From Candidatus Rifleibacteriota bacterium (GTDB lineage Bacteria > Muiribacteriota > Ozemobacteria > Ozemobacterales > Ozemobacteraceae), in NCBI GenBank assembly GCA_018818125.1, contig JAHISQ010000114.1, forward strand, positions 1 through 64,000: DNA of 64,000 nt. Reading direction: 5' to 3'. The first letter of the stretch is position 1, and each line of letters starts with the position of its first letter. The position numbers were made by a program, and so were the translations under genes. Below, piece after piece: positions 8,575 to 16,582 of this stretch. The notes under the pieces were generated by a model. That model searched no databases. It was not told where the DNA came from and saw only the letters and a list, made by a program, of their open reading frames with translations.

Positions 8575-9638
8575 TTCAACGAACCCTTTTTCGATTTTTC
8601 CCATTCGGTTACACCAATTTCGATCAATGGCCCGAAGGTGTTACCAAGCAGAATCGCAAACATGAACCCGGCATTGAAGGCAGACAAGCTGCGAATAATC
8701 GCGGCAAGAAAGCCAATCACAAAAGCGTATATCCAGCGCGCTTTGTTGTTCACCGGCGCCGAAATTGGTTCGGTAACCATGAAAATTGCAGCGAAAAAGG
8801 TGCCACCGGCAAAAACATTAATCAGATAGCTGTGCAACAACGGCAGGGTTTCAAGACCCATGACATGCAAAAGCAGCTTAGCGCAAAAAAGGCCAATAAA
8901 GGGCCCTAACAGGAGCGGTATAAACAACACCTTCTGATAAAGGAGAAAAGCCATGGCCAGAAGGATCAGCAGCGCACTGGTTTCACCCTGCGAACCGTTG
9001 ATGTTACCGACGAACAAACGTCCGAGGTCGATTTCTTCGAATGCCTTCAGAGCTTTGTCAGCCTCAACATCTTTGTGGTTGGCAAGCGCTTCGCGACGCA
9101 CCTGATTAAGGCGTTTTACAGCGGTCAGAGTCGTTGCACTGGTAACAGCATCGATCTTGTACATGCTTGAATCAACATCGGCTGTTCTGGTAAGCGAAGT
9201 ATAGGCCGCAAAACCGGCTGCACCGCCCTGAAATGGCACATACCAGCTGGCGGCAAGGGCTGCCGGAAAGCTGATATACAAAAAACATCGGCCGACCATC
9301 GCCGGGTTAAATATGTTCTTACCGAAGCCGCCAAAAACCATTTTAGCAAAGATTATGCAGAAGAATGCACCGACAGCCACCATCCAGAAAGGTACATTGG
9401 GTGGGCTGATCAAGCCAAGCAAAGCGCCTGTAACCAGTGAAGCTGCAGACGCCGGCTTATTTTCACGGCGGGTAAAAAGATATTCAGCGAACCAGCAGCA
9501 AAACATCGAAAACAAGACATACAGGGCTGAACGCCAACCGAAGTTGTAAACTGCGCCGGCCAGTGGCAGACAAAGCGCCAGAAGCATGTTTATCTGAGGC
9601 TTTTGATATTGAATGTATTGTTTAAGAAAATTAGCCAT
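8571..9638 (-). CDS. nqrB: Na+-translocating NADH:quinone reductase subunit B (covalent FMN)
   Basis: A 355-residue polytopic membrane protein of the NqrB/RnfD family, with about ten hydrophobic segments, GGFGKNIFNPAMVGR at about 103-117 and the flavinylation motif DAVTSAT with Thr169 as likely FMN carrier. The position corresponding to the canonical S-G-A-T is T-S-A-T. It is shorter than Vibrio NqrB (about 410 residues), mainly at the N-terminus. Preceded by GAGGGA at a good distance. It is the first gene of the operon here: nqrA, which normally precedes it, is absent, and 286 bp of non-coding sequence lies upstream. Confidence 0.93.
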   Translation of the reverse strand: MANFLKQYIQYQKPQINMLLALCLPLAGAVYNFGWRSALYVLFSMFCCWFAEYLFTRRENKPASAASLVTGALLGLISPPNVPFWMVAVGAFFCIIFAKMVFGGFGKNIFNPAMVGRCFLYISFPAALAASWYVPFQGGAAGFAAYTSLTRTADVDSSMYKIDAVTSATTLTAVKRLNQVRREALANHKDVEADKALKAFEEIDLGRLFVGNINGSQGETSALLILLAMAFLLYQKVLFIPLLLGPFIGLFCAKLLLHVMGLETLPLLHSYLINVFAGGTFFAAIFMVTEPISAPVNNKARWIYAFVIGFLAAIIRSLSAFNAGFMFAILLGNTFGPLIEIGVTEWEKSKKGSLK

Positions 9639-9765
9639 GATCCCTCAAAAAAACAGAATTTGTTAATGCAATGATAATAAACTCTGCTGAAATTTAAAAG
9701 CTAAATTATTGCCCTTATACCGGCAAAAGGAATTCACATAATCGCAGCTGCAGCCAAGCGAGATT

Positions 9766-9897
9766 TCGCACAAAGCCACGAAGACGCAAAGAAGACCGCT
9801 TGCCGCCATCCATAATTCTTCGGCAGGTTGCGCTTCTTTCCTGTGGCGCTACTGCATAAGGCCATCCTTGGCCAAATGGCTTTGCGGCTTAGTGCGA
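9766..9897. repeat. Imperfect inverted-repeat element between nqrB and the hydrolase gene
   Basis: The left arm TCGCACAAAGCCACGAAG (9766-9783) matches the reverse complement of CTTTGCGGCTTAGTGCGA (9880-9897) at most positions. The motif recalls a 'ctttgcg...ggctttgtgcga' sequence that recurs in intergenic regions of many environmental genomes. It probably represents a dispersed palindromic repeat. The rest of 9639-9924 contains no gene and no promoter I can support for nqrB. Confidence 0.4.
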
Positions 9898-9924
9898 GTA
9901 TGCTTCTTTCTTATGTGATTGGTA

Positions 9925-10773
9925 TTACAAACGCGCAAAGAGATCGTCAATGGCTTTAAGACAGTCGCCGGCATGGGTGATATTGAGGGCATGGCCGGCA
10001 TCGGCAAGGCGGCTGATTTTTACGTCCGGCAATTTTTCGCTCAGCAAAGTTACCTGCTGGTCAGGCGAACAAACCTTATCGCCATCACCAATCAATACAT
10101 GTACCGGGCATTTAATTTCGGGCAGACGTTCGTGAACCTCTTTTATACTTTGCAACATGGCATTTTTGTCTGTAATCATGGCCATGAGCGTTTCGAATCG
10201 GGTAAAGCGCGGCAACCAGGTCTCAAGATAGTCTTCATCAAGCGTTCCCGGTGCAAAAACTCTTTCAAGGTGCTGCTGCATTTTGGTCTGCGAAAGCAGC
10301 GGCAAAACGATGCCAAGAACTGTGCCGATAATCGCCCCTCTGGCCATATTCGGCAGTGACGATGGTTTCTCATTTAGATCCTGTGGCATTACAAAGGGTG
10401 CGAGCATTACAATGCCCCTGACCTTTTCAGGATGCCGCAGCGCGATCTTGCAGGCTATGAAACTGCCGAGTGAGTAGCCGACCAGAACGGTTTTTCCGTT
10501 ACATTTGCTATCTATGAGTTCGGCAAACAGTTCGCTGTCCAGCCAGGGGTCGTTAGTGTCGTTGATCAGTTCCTCGCTCGACATGTGTCCGGGACGATCA
10601 GGCAGGGTAAAACGGTATTTATCGCCAGCAAAACTGTCGAGCAGCACAGAAAAATCTTTGCGGCTGCCGGGATTGCCATGCAAAAAGAACACGCTCTCGC
10701 CTTTTCCTGCCTCTGAGAGAGAAATTCTGGTTTCTTTGATTTCTACGGCAGTTGTTTGTTCAAGAGTGCTCAT
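9925..10773 (-). CDS. Alpha/beta-fold hydrolase
   Basis: The 282-residue protein has the alpha/beta-hydrolase signature: oxyanion-hole motif FFLHGNPGS (about 29-37), nucleophile elbow GYSLGS with the catalytic Ser, acid in LIGDGDKVCSP and the catalytic His in DAGHALNI near the C-terminus. A lid-like helical insertion lies between the nucleophile and the acid. There is no signal peptide, so it is cytoplasmic. The substrate cannot be told from sequence. The ATG is preceded by AGAGGT, and directly upstream of that lies a perfect 9-6-9 palindrome (10785-10808) that could bind a regulator. Confidence 0.85.
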   Translation of the reverse strand: MSTLEQTTAVEIKETRISLSEAGKGESVFFLHGNPGSRKDFSVLLDSFAGDKYRFTLPDRPGHMSSEELINDTNDPWLDSELFAELIDSKCNGKTVLVGYSLGSFIACKIALRHPEKVRGIVMLAPFVMPQDLNEKPSSLPNMARGAIIGTVLGIVLPLLSQTKMQQHLERVFAPGTLDEDYLETWLPRFTRFETLMAMITDKNAMLQSIKEVHERLPEIKCPVHVLIGDGDKVCSPDQQVTLLSEKLPDVKISRLADAGHALNITHAGDCLKAIDDLFARL

Positions 10774-10784
10774 GATTTACCTCT

Positions 10785-10808
10785 GTTAGAATTTTTATTA
10801 ATTCTAAC
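10785..10808. promoter_or_regulatory. Perfect palindrome upstream of hydrolase gene
   Basis: GTTAGAATT (10785-10793), a 6-bp spacer, then AATTCTAAC (10800-10808): a perfect inverted repeat ending 5 bp before the Shine-Dalgarno region of the minus-strand hydrolase gene. Its geometry suits a dimeric repressor. As RNA it could instead form an A/U-rich hairpin in the leader. Confidence 0.4.
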
Positions 10809-10834
10809 ACAGGAAGCAGGAAATATATTTTTTT

Positions 10835-10843
10835 TGTTATAAT
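10835..10843 (+). promoter_or_regulatory. Extended -10 promoter of candidate small RNA
   Basis: TGTTATAAT combines a consensus TATAAT (10838-10843) with the TGn extension. No good -35 is visible, as is usual for extended -10 promoters. The predicted start is near 10850, and no open reading frame follows. Confidence 0.55.
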
Positions 10844-10849
10844 GAAGAT

Positions 10850-10998
10850 GTAGAGTTGGAGTGAGCACTGTACTGCAAAAGGTACAATGCCGCTACGGGG
10901 ACAGAGTGTGAGGTGGAAGCTAGACAGAGAGAGCTGTACAGTCATAGAAAGACTGAAACTAATTTTAAGACCTGAGGCGCAAGTCTCAGTTTTTTTTT
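10850..10998 (+). ncRNA. Candidate structured small RNA, about 150 nt
   Basis: A non-coding stretch is bounded by an extended -10 promoter and a terminator-like hairpin with nine T (CTGAG 10972-10976 / CTCAG 10985-10989, T 10990-10998). Inside are hairpin 1 at 10865-10890 (GCA and TGTAC pairing GTACA and TGC around one mismatch) and hairpin 2, CAGTC 10939-10943 / GACTG 10951-10955. ACTGTAC (10867-10873) is also perfectly complementary to GTACAGT (10936-10942), which would disrupt both hairpins, so two alternative folds exist. It does not match the tmRNA, RNase P, SRP or c-di-GMP riboswitch cores I know. Class unknown. Confidence 0.45.
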
Positions 10999-11102
10999 GA
11001 CCATGGATGGTCTTATGCAGTTGCGCCACAGGATAGAAGCGCAACTGTTTGACCACGGATGGTCTTATGCAGTTGCGTCACCGGGGCGAAGCGCAACTGT
11101 TT
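10999..11102. repeat. Two tandem 52-bp hairpin repeats
   Basis: Units 10999-11050 and 11051-11102 are near-identical, differing at about seven positions. Each holds a small hairpin (GACCAT-gg-ATGGTC in unit 1) and a larger one (CAGTTGCGC 11018-11026 / GCGCAACTG 11039-11047, with its equivalent in unit 2). They begin directly after the terminator T-run of the candidate RNA. The sequence does not look coding. Confidence 0.8.
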
Positions 11103-11211
11103 GCCTGCGGCTCAATCACGAAAAACCTTTTAAGGACTGGCAGAACGCCGCGAAGTCGCCGGCCAAGCAGCTCAAACAAAGCATTTCCGCTACATGAAAA
11201 AAAAAAAAATG

Positions 11212-11250
11212 GACAATTGAATTGTCAAACTAATAGATTTGTACTAGAAT
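11212..11250 (+). promoter_or_regulatory. Sigma-70 promoter with palindrome over the -35 box
   Basis: TTGTCA (11222-11227), a 17-bp spacer and TAGAAT (11245-11250) form a good sigma-70-type promoter. A perfect palindrome GACAATT-g-AATTGTC (11212-11226) covers the -35 box, a classical operator position. The predicted start near 11257 gives a leader of about 245 nt to the CheB-CheR gene; the leader includes a GAGAG/CTCTC hairpin (11303-11315) and the third repeat copy. Confidence 0.6.
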
Positions 11251-11382
11251 GCGGAAGTGAAGGTAAGAGGAAAAACCTTTGAGAGACTTCAATACAAATC
11301 CTGAGAGAAACTCTCGTAATCACAAGCATGCTTAAAACACGAAGAAGAAATACGAAGTTTGAGATCTCTCCCTTCGGTTTTC

Positions 11383-11431
11383 GCCAGGATGGCGTTATGC
11401 GGTTGCGCCAAAGGATATAAGCGCAACTGCC
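11383..11431. repeat. Third, diverged copy of the hairpin repeat
   Basis: This copy aligns with the 52-bp units: GCCAGGATGGC replaces the first hairpin and GGTTGCGCC...GCGCAAC repeats the second. The first stem has changed on both sides (GACC/GGTC to GCCA/TGGC) while still pairing. It ends about 70 bp before the CheB-CheR start. Confidence 0.6.
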
Positions 11432-11503
11432 GAGATGACATCATTCTTTGGTCGAGGTGACATCTCTTTTCGGTCAGATTTATTGAGTCGGCGAGGAGCC
11501 ACA

Positions 11504-14500
11504 ATGCCCACAAAGAAAAAAGCGCAGGCGAAGACAAAGGCAACAACCACAAAAGCCAATACAAGGCCCGTAGTTGCTAAAGGTTCAGCAGATTCAAAAG
11601 TCCCAGTCACTAAAAAACCAGTTGCTAAAGGTTCTGCGGCGGTAAAAGAAGCTGCAGAAAAAGTTAAAACTGCCGAAACATTTCCAATCGTTGGAATCGG
11701 CGCCTCAGCCGGTGGACTGGCAGCCTTTGAAGCATTCTTTTCCGGCATGCCCGCTGATACTGACCCGGGAATGGCCTTTATCCTGGTGCAGCATCTGGCA
11801 CCGGATCACAAAAGCATTCTCACCGAACTCATCCGACGTTATACCCGTATGGAGGTCTTCGAGGTCGAAGACGGAATGACGGTGCACCCTAACTGCACCT
11901 ACATAATACCACCCAACAACGACATGGCGTTTTTCAAAGGTACACTTCAGCTGCTTCCGCCGTCCTCTCCTCGCGGGCAGCGGCTTCCCATTGACTTTTT
12001 CTTTCGTTCGCTGGCACAGGATCAGCATGAACGGGCAATCGGCATTGTGCTTTCAGGCACAGGCAGCGATGGCACCCTTGGCTTGCGGGCGATAAAGAGC
12101 GAGGGCGGCATGATTATGGCTCAGAGCCCAAGTTCCGCTGAGTTCAATGGCATGCCAGACAACGCGCTCGCCACAGGTCTTGTTGACTATGAGTTAATTC
12201 CGGCAAAAATGCCAGCCCAGCTGATTGCTTACGCCAATAATGCTTTTATCAGGCCAAGCCCTGGCAACACCGCCAAGTCTGCACCAAAAAACGAAAACGC
12301 CATGCAGAAAATCTTCGTCGTGCTGCGCAGTCAAACAGGGCACGACTTTTCACAGTATAAGACAACAACCATCCACCGGCGCATTGATCGGCGCATGGCC
12401 GTCCAGCAGATTGAGACTATTGATAATTACGTTAATTATCTACAACGATCCCCGGATGAGGTAGAAGCTCTGTTTTACGATATGTTGATCGGCGTAACCA
12501 ATTTTTTTCGAGACTCTGAGGCTTTCGAGTTCCTTGAGAAAAAAATTATTCCGAAACTCTTTGCTGGCAAACCTGAAAATGCGGTGATTCGCGTCTGGTC
12601 ACCTGGCTGTTCTACAGGCGAAGAGGCCTATTCAATCGCCATTCTTCTGATGGAACACATGGATAAGCTCAAACAGCGCAACACAGTGCAGCTGTTCGCC
12701 ACCGACATCGATAGTCGAGCAATTGCAAAAGCGCGAGAAGGAATCTATCCTGCCGGCATTGCTGCCGATATCTCGCCGGAGCGACTGGCAAAATTTTTCA
12801 CAGCAGAGCCTGACGGTCGGGCTTACCGCATTAACAAAAACATCCGTGACCTGCTTGTCTTTTCCGAGCATAACATGATCAAAGATCCACCATTTTCCAA
12901 ACTGGACCTGCTCAGTTGCCGCAATCTGCTTATCTACATGGGCAGTGAAATCCAGAAGCAACTAATCCCACTGTTTCATTACGCGCTAAAACCAGGTGGG
13001 TTCCTATTTATGGGCACCTCTGAAACTGTTGGCGATTTTGATGATCTGTTTAATGTATTGGATCGCAAATTTAAACTGTATCAGCGCAAAGAAATTCTTT
13101 ACTCCGCCCCTCACATCGGTGCGGGACAGTTTTTGCCAAGCATATCAGATATAACAAAAAAACAACTGAACACTACAGGCAAACAGCTGGTTTCCAGAAA
13201 GCAGCCATTACGGGAACTGACCGAAGAGGCGTTACTGAAACATTTTGAGCCCTCTGCGGTGCTCGTCAACAATCAGGGCATCATCCTCTACCAGAACGGC
13301 CACACAGGCATGTTTCTTGAGCCTGCCCCAGGCGAGGCAGCCACCAGCAATGTATTCAAAATGGCACGCGAGGGGTTAAAGGAGGCGCTGACCAGCGCCA
13401 TGCATCAGGCTGTCAGTCAAAATAAAACCGGGCATTATAAAAATCTACGAGTCAAAACCAACGGGCACTTCACTACAGTCAATCTGACCGTAAAGCCAAC
13501 TACTGCCGGCTCAGTCGATTCGTCTTCGAGCCTCTACCTGATCATCCTGGAGGAAATGCCAGACGTACCCTTAAGCCCGGCGGAGCCTGTCGACACTTCA
13601 ATTCCTGTAGATGCACGCATAGACGCCCTTCAACAGGATTTGAAGGTTCAGAAAGAATACCTCAAGAACACCAATGAGGCGTTGAAAACCTCCACAGAAG
13701 AGCTAAGATCTTCCAGCGAAGAAATGCAATCGGTGAATGAGGAATTGCAATCCACCAACGAAGAACTGGAGACCTCAAAGGAAGAGCTGCAGTCGATAAA
13801 CGAAGAACTGGCAACAGTCAACACCGAGTTGCAAACCAAGGTGATTGATCTGACAAGGGCCAATAACGACATGAACAATCTTCTGGCCGGAACAGGTATT
13901 GCCACCCTGTTCGTGGATCTAAAACTGCGAATTTTGCGTTTTACCCCGTCGGCAAGCGCGATCATCAATTTGATCCAGAGCGACATCGGGCGACCCGTGG
14001 CTCATATCGCCTCAAACCTGTTGAACTATAACCAGCTGGTGGCAGACGTAAAAATGGTGCTTGAAAACCTGGTCCCCAAAGAGATTACCGTATCAACACC
14101 CGATGGAAAAGTTTTTACAATGAGAATCCTGCCGTATCGCACGCTGGACAACGTGATCGAAGGCGCGGTGATTTCTTTTGTTGACATCACGACAATGGTG
14201 CAGATGCAGAACACAATAAAGGCCAATGAACTGCTTGTTCGACTGGCCACGGCAGTTCGCGATTCGCGCGATGCAATCATCGTGCGAAGCATGGACGGTA
14301 CGATCATCGCCTGGAACCCTGGCGCGGTAAGGATTTATGGCTGGACTGAAGTAGAAGCCCTGAAGATGAACATTCGCCACATGATTCCGGCGGAACTGCG
14401 TGAAGAAGCTTTGGCGATAACCCATCAACTCAGCCTTTCCAAAATATTGAAGCCCTATAGCACCAGACGAATAGCTAACGATGGCAGCGTTCTTCAGATC

Positions 14501-14617
14501 AGAATGGTCGCCACCGCTCTGATAAATGAGACAGGGCAGGTTTATGCGATTGCGACAACAGAACGAAAAATAAAGGCAATACCCCCTCTTAAAATTGAGA
14601 AAGCAAATGAAAACTAA
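11504..14617 (+). CDS. CheB-CheR-PAS fusion signalling protein
   Basis: This 1037-residue fusion starts with a Lys/Ala-rich tail (1-58). A CheB methylesterase domain follows, with catalytic Ser68 in GIGASAGG, His97 in VQHLAPDH and Asp189 in GTGSDGT. Next is a CheR methyltransferase (about 250-500) with the SAM-binding WSPGCSTGEEAYS and NLLIYM motifs. A long coiled coil of repeated SxNEELQ/STNEELE-type heptads spans about 690-790, and the protein ends in two PAS domains (about 800-1035). CheB has no receiver domain, as is usual in such fusions. ATG 11504 is chosen for its GAGGAG; an upstream in-frame ATG (11435) lacks one. The stop overlaps the following histidine kinase gene, its likely partner. 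Confidence 0.93.
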   Translation: MPTKKKAQAKTKATTTKANTRPVVAKGSADSKVPVTKKPVAKGSAAVKEAAEKVKTAETFPIVGIGASAGGLAAFEAFFSGMPADTDPGMAFILVQHLAPDHKSILTELIRRYTRMEVFEVEDGMTVHPNCTYIIPPNNDMAFFKGTLQLLPPSSPRGQRLPIDFFFRSLAQDQHERAIGIVLSGTGSDGTLGLRAIKSEGGMIMAQSPSSAEFNGMPDNALATGLVDYELIPAKMPAQLIAYANNAFIRPSPGNTAKSAPKNENAMQKIFVVLRSQTGHDFSQYKTTTIHRRIDRRMAVQQIETIDNYVNYLQRSPDEVEALFYDMLIGVTNFFRDSEAFEFLEKKIIPKLFAGKPENAVIRVWSPGCSTGEEAYSIAILLMEHMDKLKQRNTVQLFATDIDSRAIAKAREGIYPAGIAADISPERLAKFFTAEPDGRAYRINKNIRDLLVFSEHNMIKDPPFSKLDLLSCRNLLIYMGSEIQKQLIPLFHYALKPGGFLFMGTSETVGDFDDLFNVLDRKFKLYQRKEILYSAPHIGAGQFLPSISDITKKQLNTTGKQLVSRKQPLRELTEEALLKHFEPSAVLVNNQGIILYQNGHTGMFLEPAPGEAATSNVFKMAREGLKEALTSAMHQAVSQNKTGHYKNLRVKTNGHFTTVNLTVKPTTAGSVDSSSSLYLIILEEMPDVPLSPAEPVDTSIPVDARIDALQQDLKVQKEYLKNTNEALKTSTEELRSSSEEMQSVNEELQSTNEELETSKEELQSINEELATVNTELQTKVIDLTRANNDMNNLLAGTGIATLFVDLKLRILRFTPSASAIINLIQSDIGRPVAHIASNLLNYNQLVADVKMVLENLVPKEITVSTPDGKVFTMRILPYRTLDNVIEGAVISFVDITTMVQMQNTIKANELLVRLATAVRDSRDAIIVRSMDGTIIAWNPGAVRIYGWTEVEALKMNIRHMIPAELREEALAITHQLSLSKILKPYSTRRIANDGSVLQIRMVATALINETGQVYAIATTERKIKAIPPLKIEKANEN

Positions 14618-16349
14618 AGAAAGTATTCGTCAGAAAGCAGAAGAGATTGACCGAAAACGGGCAATGCAGGTACCAGAAAGCCTTGAAAGCATGTCGCCTG
14701 AAGAAACCACCCAATTGCTGCATGAACTGCGGGTTCATCAGATTGAACTGGAAATGCAGAATGAAGAACTGCGCCTGACGCAGATGGAACTCAGCGCTTC
14801 ACGGTCACGCTATTTCGATCTCTACGACCTGGCACCAGTGGGTTATTGCACAATTGACGAATCGGGACTGATTCTGGAAGCCAATCTAACCGCATGTACC
14901 CTGTTTGGGGTAGCCCGCACCAACCTGGTCAGGTATCCGATTCATAACTTTATTCAGCGCGAAGACAGGGATATTTACTACAAATTCAGCAACGAATTGT
15001 TTAATAAAAGCTCAGAATCTGGAGAGCCTGCCGATCAACAGAAGGTGTGCGAGCTGCGCATGGGAAAATCTGATAAAAAGACATTCTGGGCCCAACTTGA
15101 GGGTTCAATTAGCAACGCAGAAGACGGCACAACGATTTGTCGCCTGATAATCAGCGATATTACCCTGCGCAAACAGGCCGAAGAGATTAACAAAAGAATG
15201 CAGACGCGGATAAGTGAGGTACAGAAGATGGAAGCGGTAGGCGTGCTGGCCGGGGGAGTAGCACACGACTACAACAATATGCTCAGTGTGATTCTCGGTT
15301 ACACCGAGTTGGCGCTGCAAGAGACCCTTCAGAACCAACCAGTGCATGACTTCCTTGAAGAGATTTATAAGGCTGCAAAACATTCGGCGGCCCTGACCCA
15401 GCAATTGCTTGCCCACGCGCGAAAACAGGAAAATGCACCCATACCGCTTATCCTGAATCAGGTCGTTGATAATTCCATTAGAATGCTCAGGCAGCTCATC
15501 GGCGAAAACATCAATCTGCTCTGGCTGCCAGAAGCAGGACAAAATCAGGTCAAAATGGATCCCGGTCAGGTAACGCAGATCATTACCAATCTTTGCGTCA
15601 ACGCCAGGGATGCCATCAGCAATATTGGCGAGATCACGATCACAACGAGAACAGCCTTCTTTGACACATCCAGTTGCCCCGACATTAATGATTTTGTCGA
15701 GGGCAGATATGTGCTTTTGACTTGCAGCGACGACGGATGTGGCATGGAAAAAGAGGTAATCAACCACATTTTCGAGCCGTTTTACACAACCAAGGGAATT
15801 GGCGAAGGAACCGGCCTGGGACTGGCCGTAGTGTTTGGTATTGTTAAGCAGAACGCTGGCTTCATCGAAGTTGCCAGTGAACCAGGCCATGGAACAACTT
15901 TCAAGATATACCTCCCCCATTATGCTGAAGAAGTCATCGAAGCCAAATGCTTACCAGCAGAGGAAATATCCTTAAATCCACAGGGAACTGTGCTGCTGGT
16001 AGAAGACGAGCCGGCTCTACTGAGAGTTTTCAGATTGACACTGGAAAATCTCGGGTATCGTGTCTTAAGCACTGACAAGCCCGGCAAAGCCATTGAACTG
16101 GCCAGGGAACACTCAAGCGAGATACAGTTCCTCATCACTGACATGCTCATGCCTGAATTGAACGGACGGGATCTGGCAAAACAGTTGAAACCTGTCTGTC
16201 CTGACATGAAAGTTCTCTTCATGTCGGGCTATTCAGCGAGTATAATGACAGACGGTGAAATGCAGGAAAATGAGATAAATTTTATTCAGAAGCCATTTTC
16301 GCTGCGGGATCTGGCCGCCAAACTAAAAGGTATGGAAGCGGCCGGGTAA
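14607..16349 (+). CDS. Hybrid PAS histidine kinase with receiver domain
   Basis: The 580-residue protein has an N-terminal coiled coil (HELRVHQIELEMQNEELR) and a PAS domain (about 70-190). The HisKA domain has phospho-acceptor His220 in GGVAHDYNN. The HATPase domain has N-box NLCVNARDA, DDGCGM and FYTTKGIGEGTGLGL. A C-terminal receiver has acidic VEDE and phospho-acceptor Asp512 in ITDMLMP, with the conserved Lys in FIQKPF. There is no membrane segment, so sensing is cytoplasmic. ATG 14607 overlaps the CheB-CheR stop by 11 bp; a TTG at 14595 is an alternative. No DNA-binding output domain is fused, so a downstream phosphotransfer partner must be elsewhere. Confidence 0.93.
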   Translation: MKTKESIRQKAEEIDRKRAMQVPESLESMSPEETTQLLHELRVHQIELEMQNEELRLTQMELSASRSRYFDLYDLAPVGYCTIDESGLILEANLTACTLFGVARTNLVRYPIHNFIQREDRDIYYKFSNELFNKSSESGEPADQQKVCELRMGKSDKKTFWAQLEGSISNAEDGTTICRLIISDITLRKQAEEINKRMQTRISEVQKMEAVGVLAGGVAHDYNNMLSVILGYTELALQETLQNQPVHDFLEEIYKAAKHSAALTQQLLAHARKQENAPIPLILNQVVDNSIRMLRQLIGENINLLWLPEAGQNQVKMDPGQVTQIITNLCVNARDAISNIGEITITTRTAFFDTSSCPDINDFVEGRYVLLTCSDDGCGMEKEVINHIFEPFYTTKGIGEGTGLGLAVVFGIVKQNAGFIEVASEPGHGTTFKIYLPHYAEEVIEAKCLPAEEISLNPQGTVLLVEDEPALLRVFRLTLENLGYRVLSTDKPGKAIELAREHSSEIQFLITDMLMPELNGRDLAKQLKPVCPDMKVLFMSGYSASIMTDGEMQENEINFIQKPFSLRDLAAKLKGMEAAG

Positions 16350-16374
16350 AACGCCAGGCTGGTGAAAGCGGTTG

Positions 16375-16497
16375 TTAGAGCAGCTTTGCTCTGAAAATGC
16401 ATGCTTCAGATGCACAGGGCGATTTTAATATTGCGAATCTTCTGCAGGTCTTGCATTCTGGCTGAAGGGCGTGTTGTGAACCTTTTTTCTGTTTCAT
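16375..16497 (-). CDS. Small cysteine-containing protein, 40 residues
   Basis: ATG 16497 is preceded at 6 nt by a near-perfect GAGGAGG, and an open frame of 40 codons ends in TAA. The peptide is basic (MKQKKGSQHALQPECKTC at the start) with Cys pairs CKTC and CASEAC, which could bind metal. The evidence is the ribosome-binding site and the Cys spacing; no family is recognised. It is convergent with the hybrid kinase gene. It could be spurious. Confidence 0.42.
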   Translation of the reverse strand: MKQKKGSQHALQPECKTCRRFAILKSPCASEACIFRAKLL

Positions 16498-16582
16498 TTC
16501 GGCCTCCTCAAAATTGATTCTATTTATATTATCGGCATTTTTTCTCAAATGGGGCACTTGCAATATTATGAATTTCTACCAA

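Noticed and set aside
5611..9638. Rnf complex instead of Na+-NQR
   Set aside because: The electron-input subunit has NqrF architecture (2Fe-2S ferredoxin plus FAD/NADH reductase), and no RnfB or RnfC gene is present.
10850..10998. 6S RNA, SRP RNA, tmRNA or RNase P identity for the candidate small RNA
   Set aside because: None of the conserved core sequences of these RNAs is present. Only 'unknown structured RNA' is supportable.
11435..11503. Longer CheB-CheR protein starting at ATG 11435
   Set aside because: There is no ribosome-binding site and the start abuts the third repeat copy. ATG 11504 has GAGGAG and begins the Lys/Ala-rich tail.
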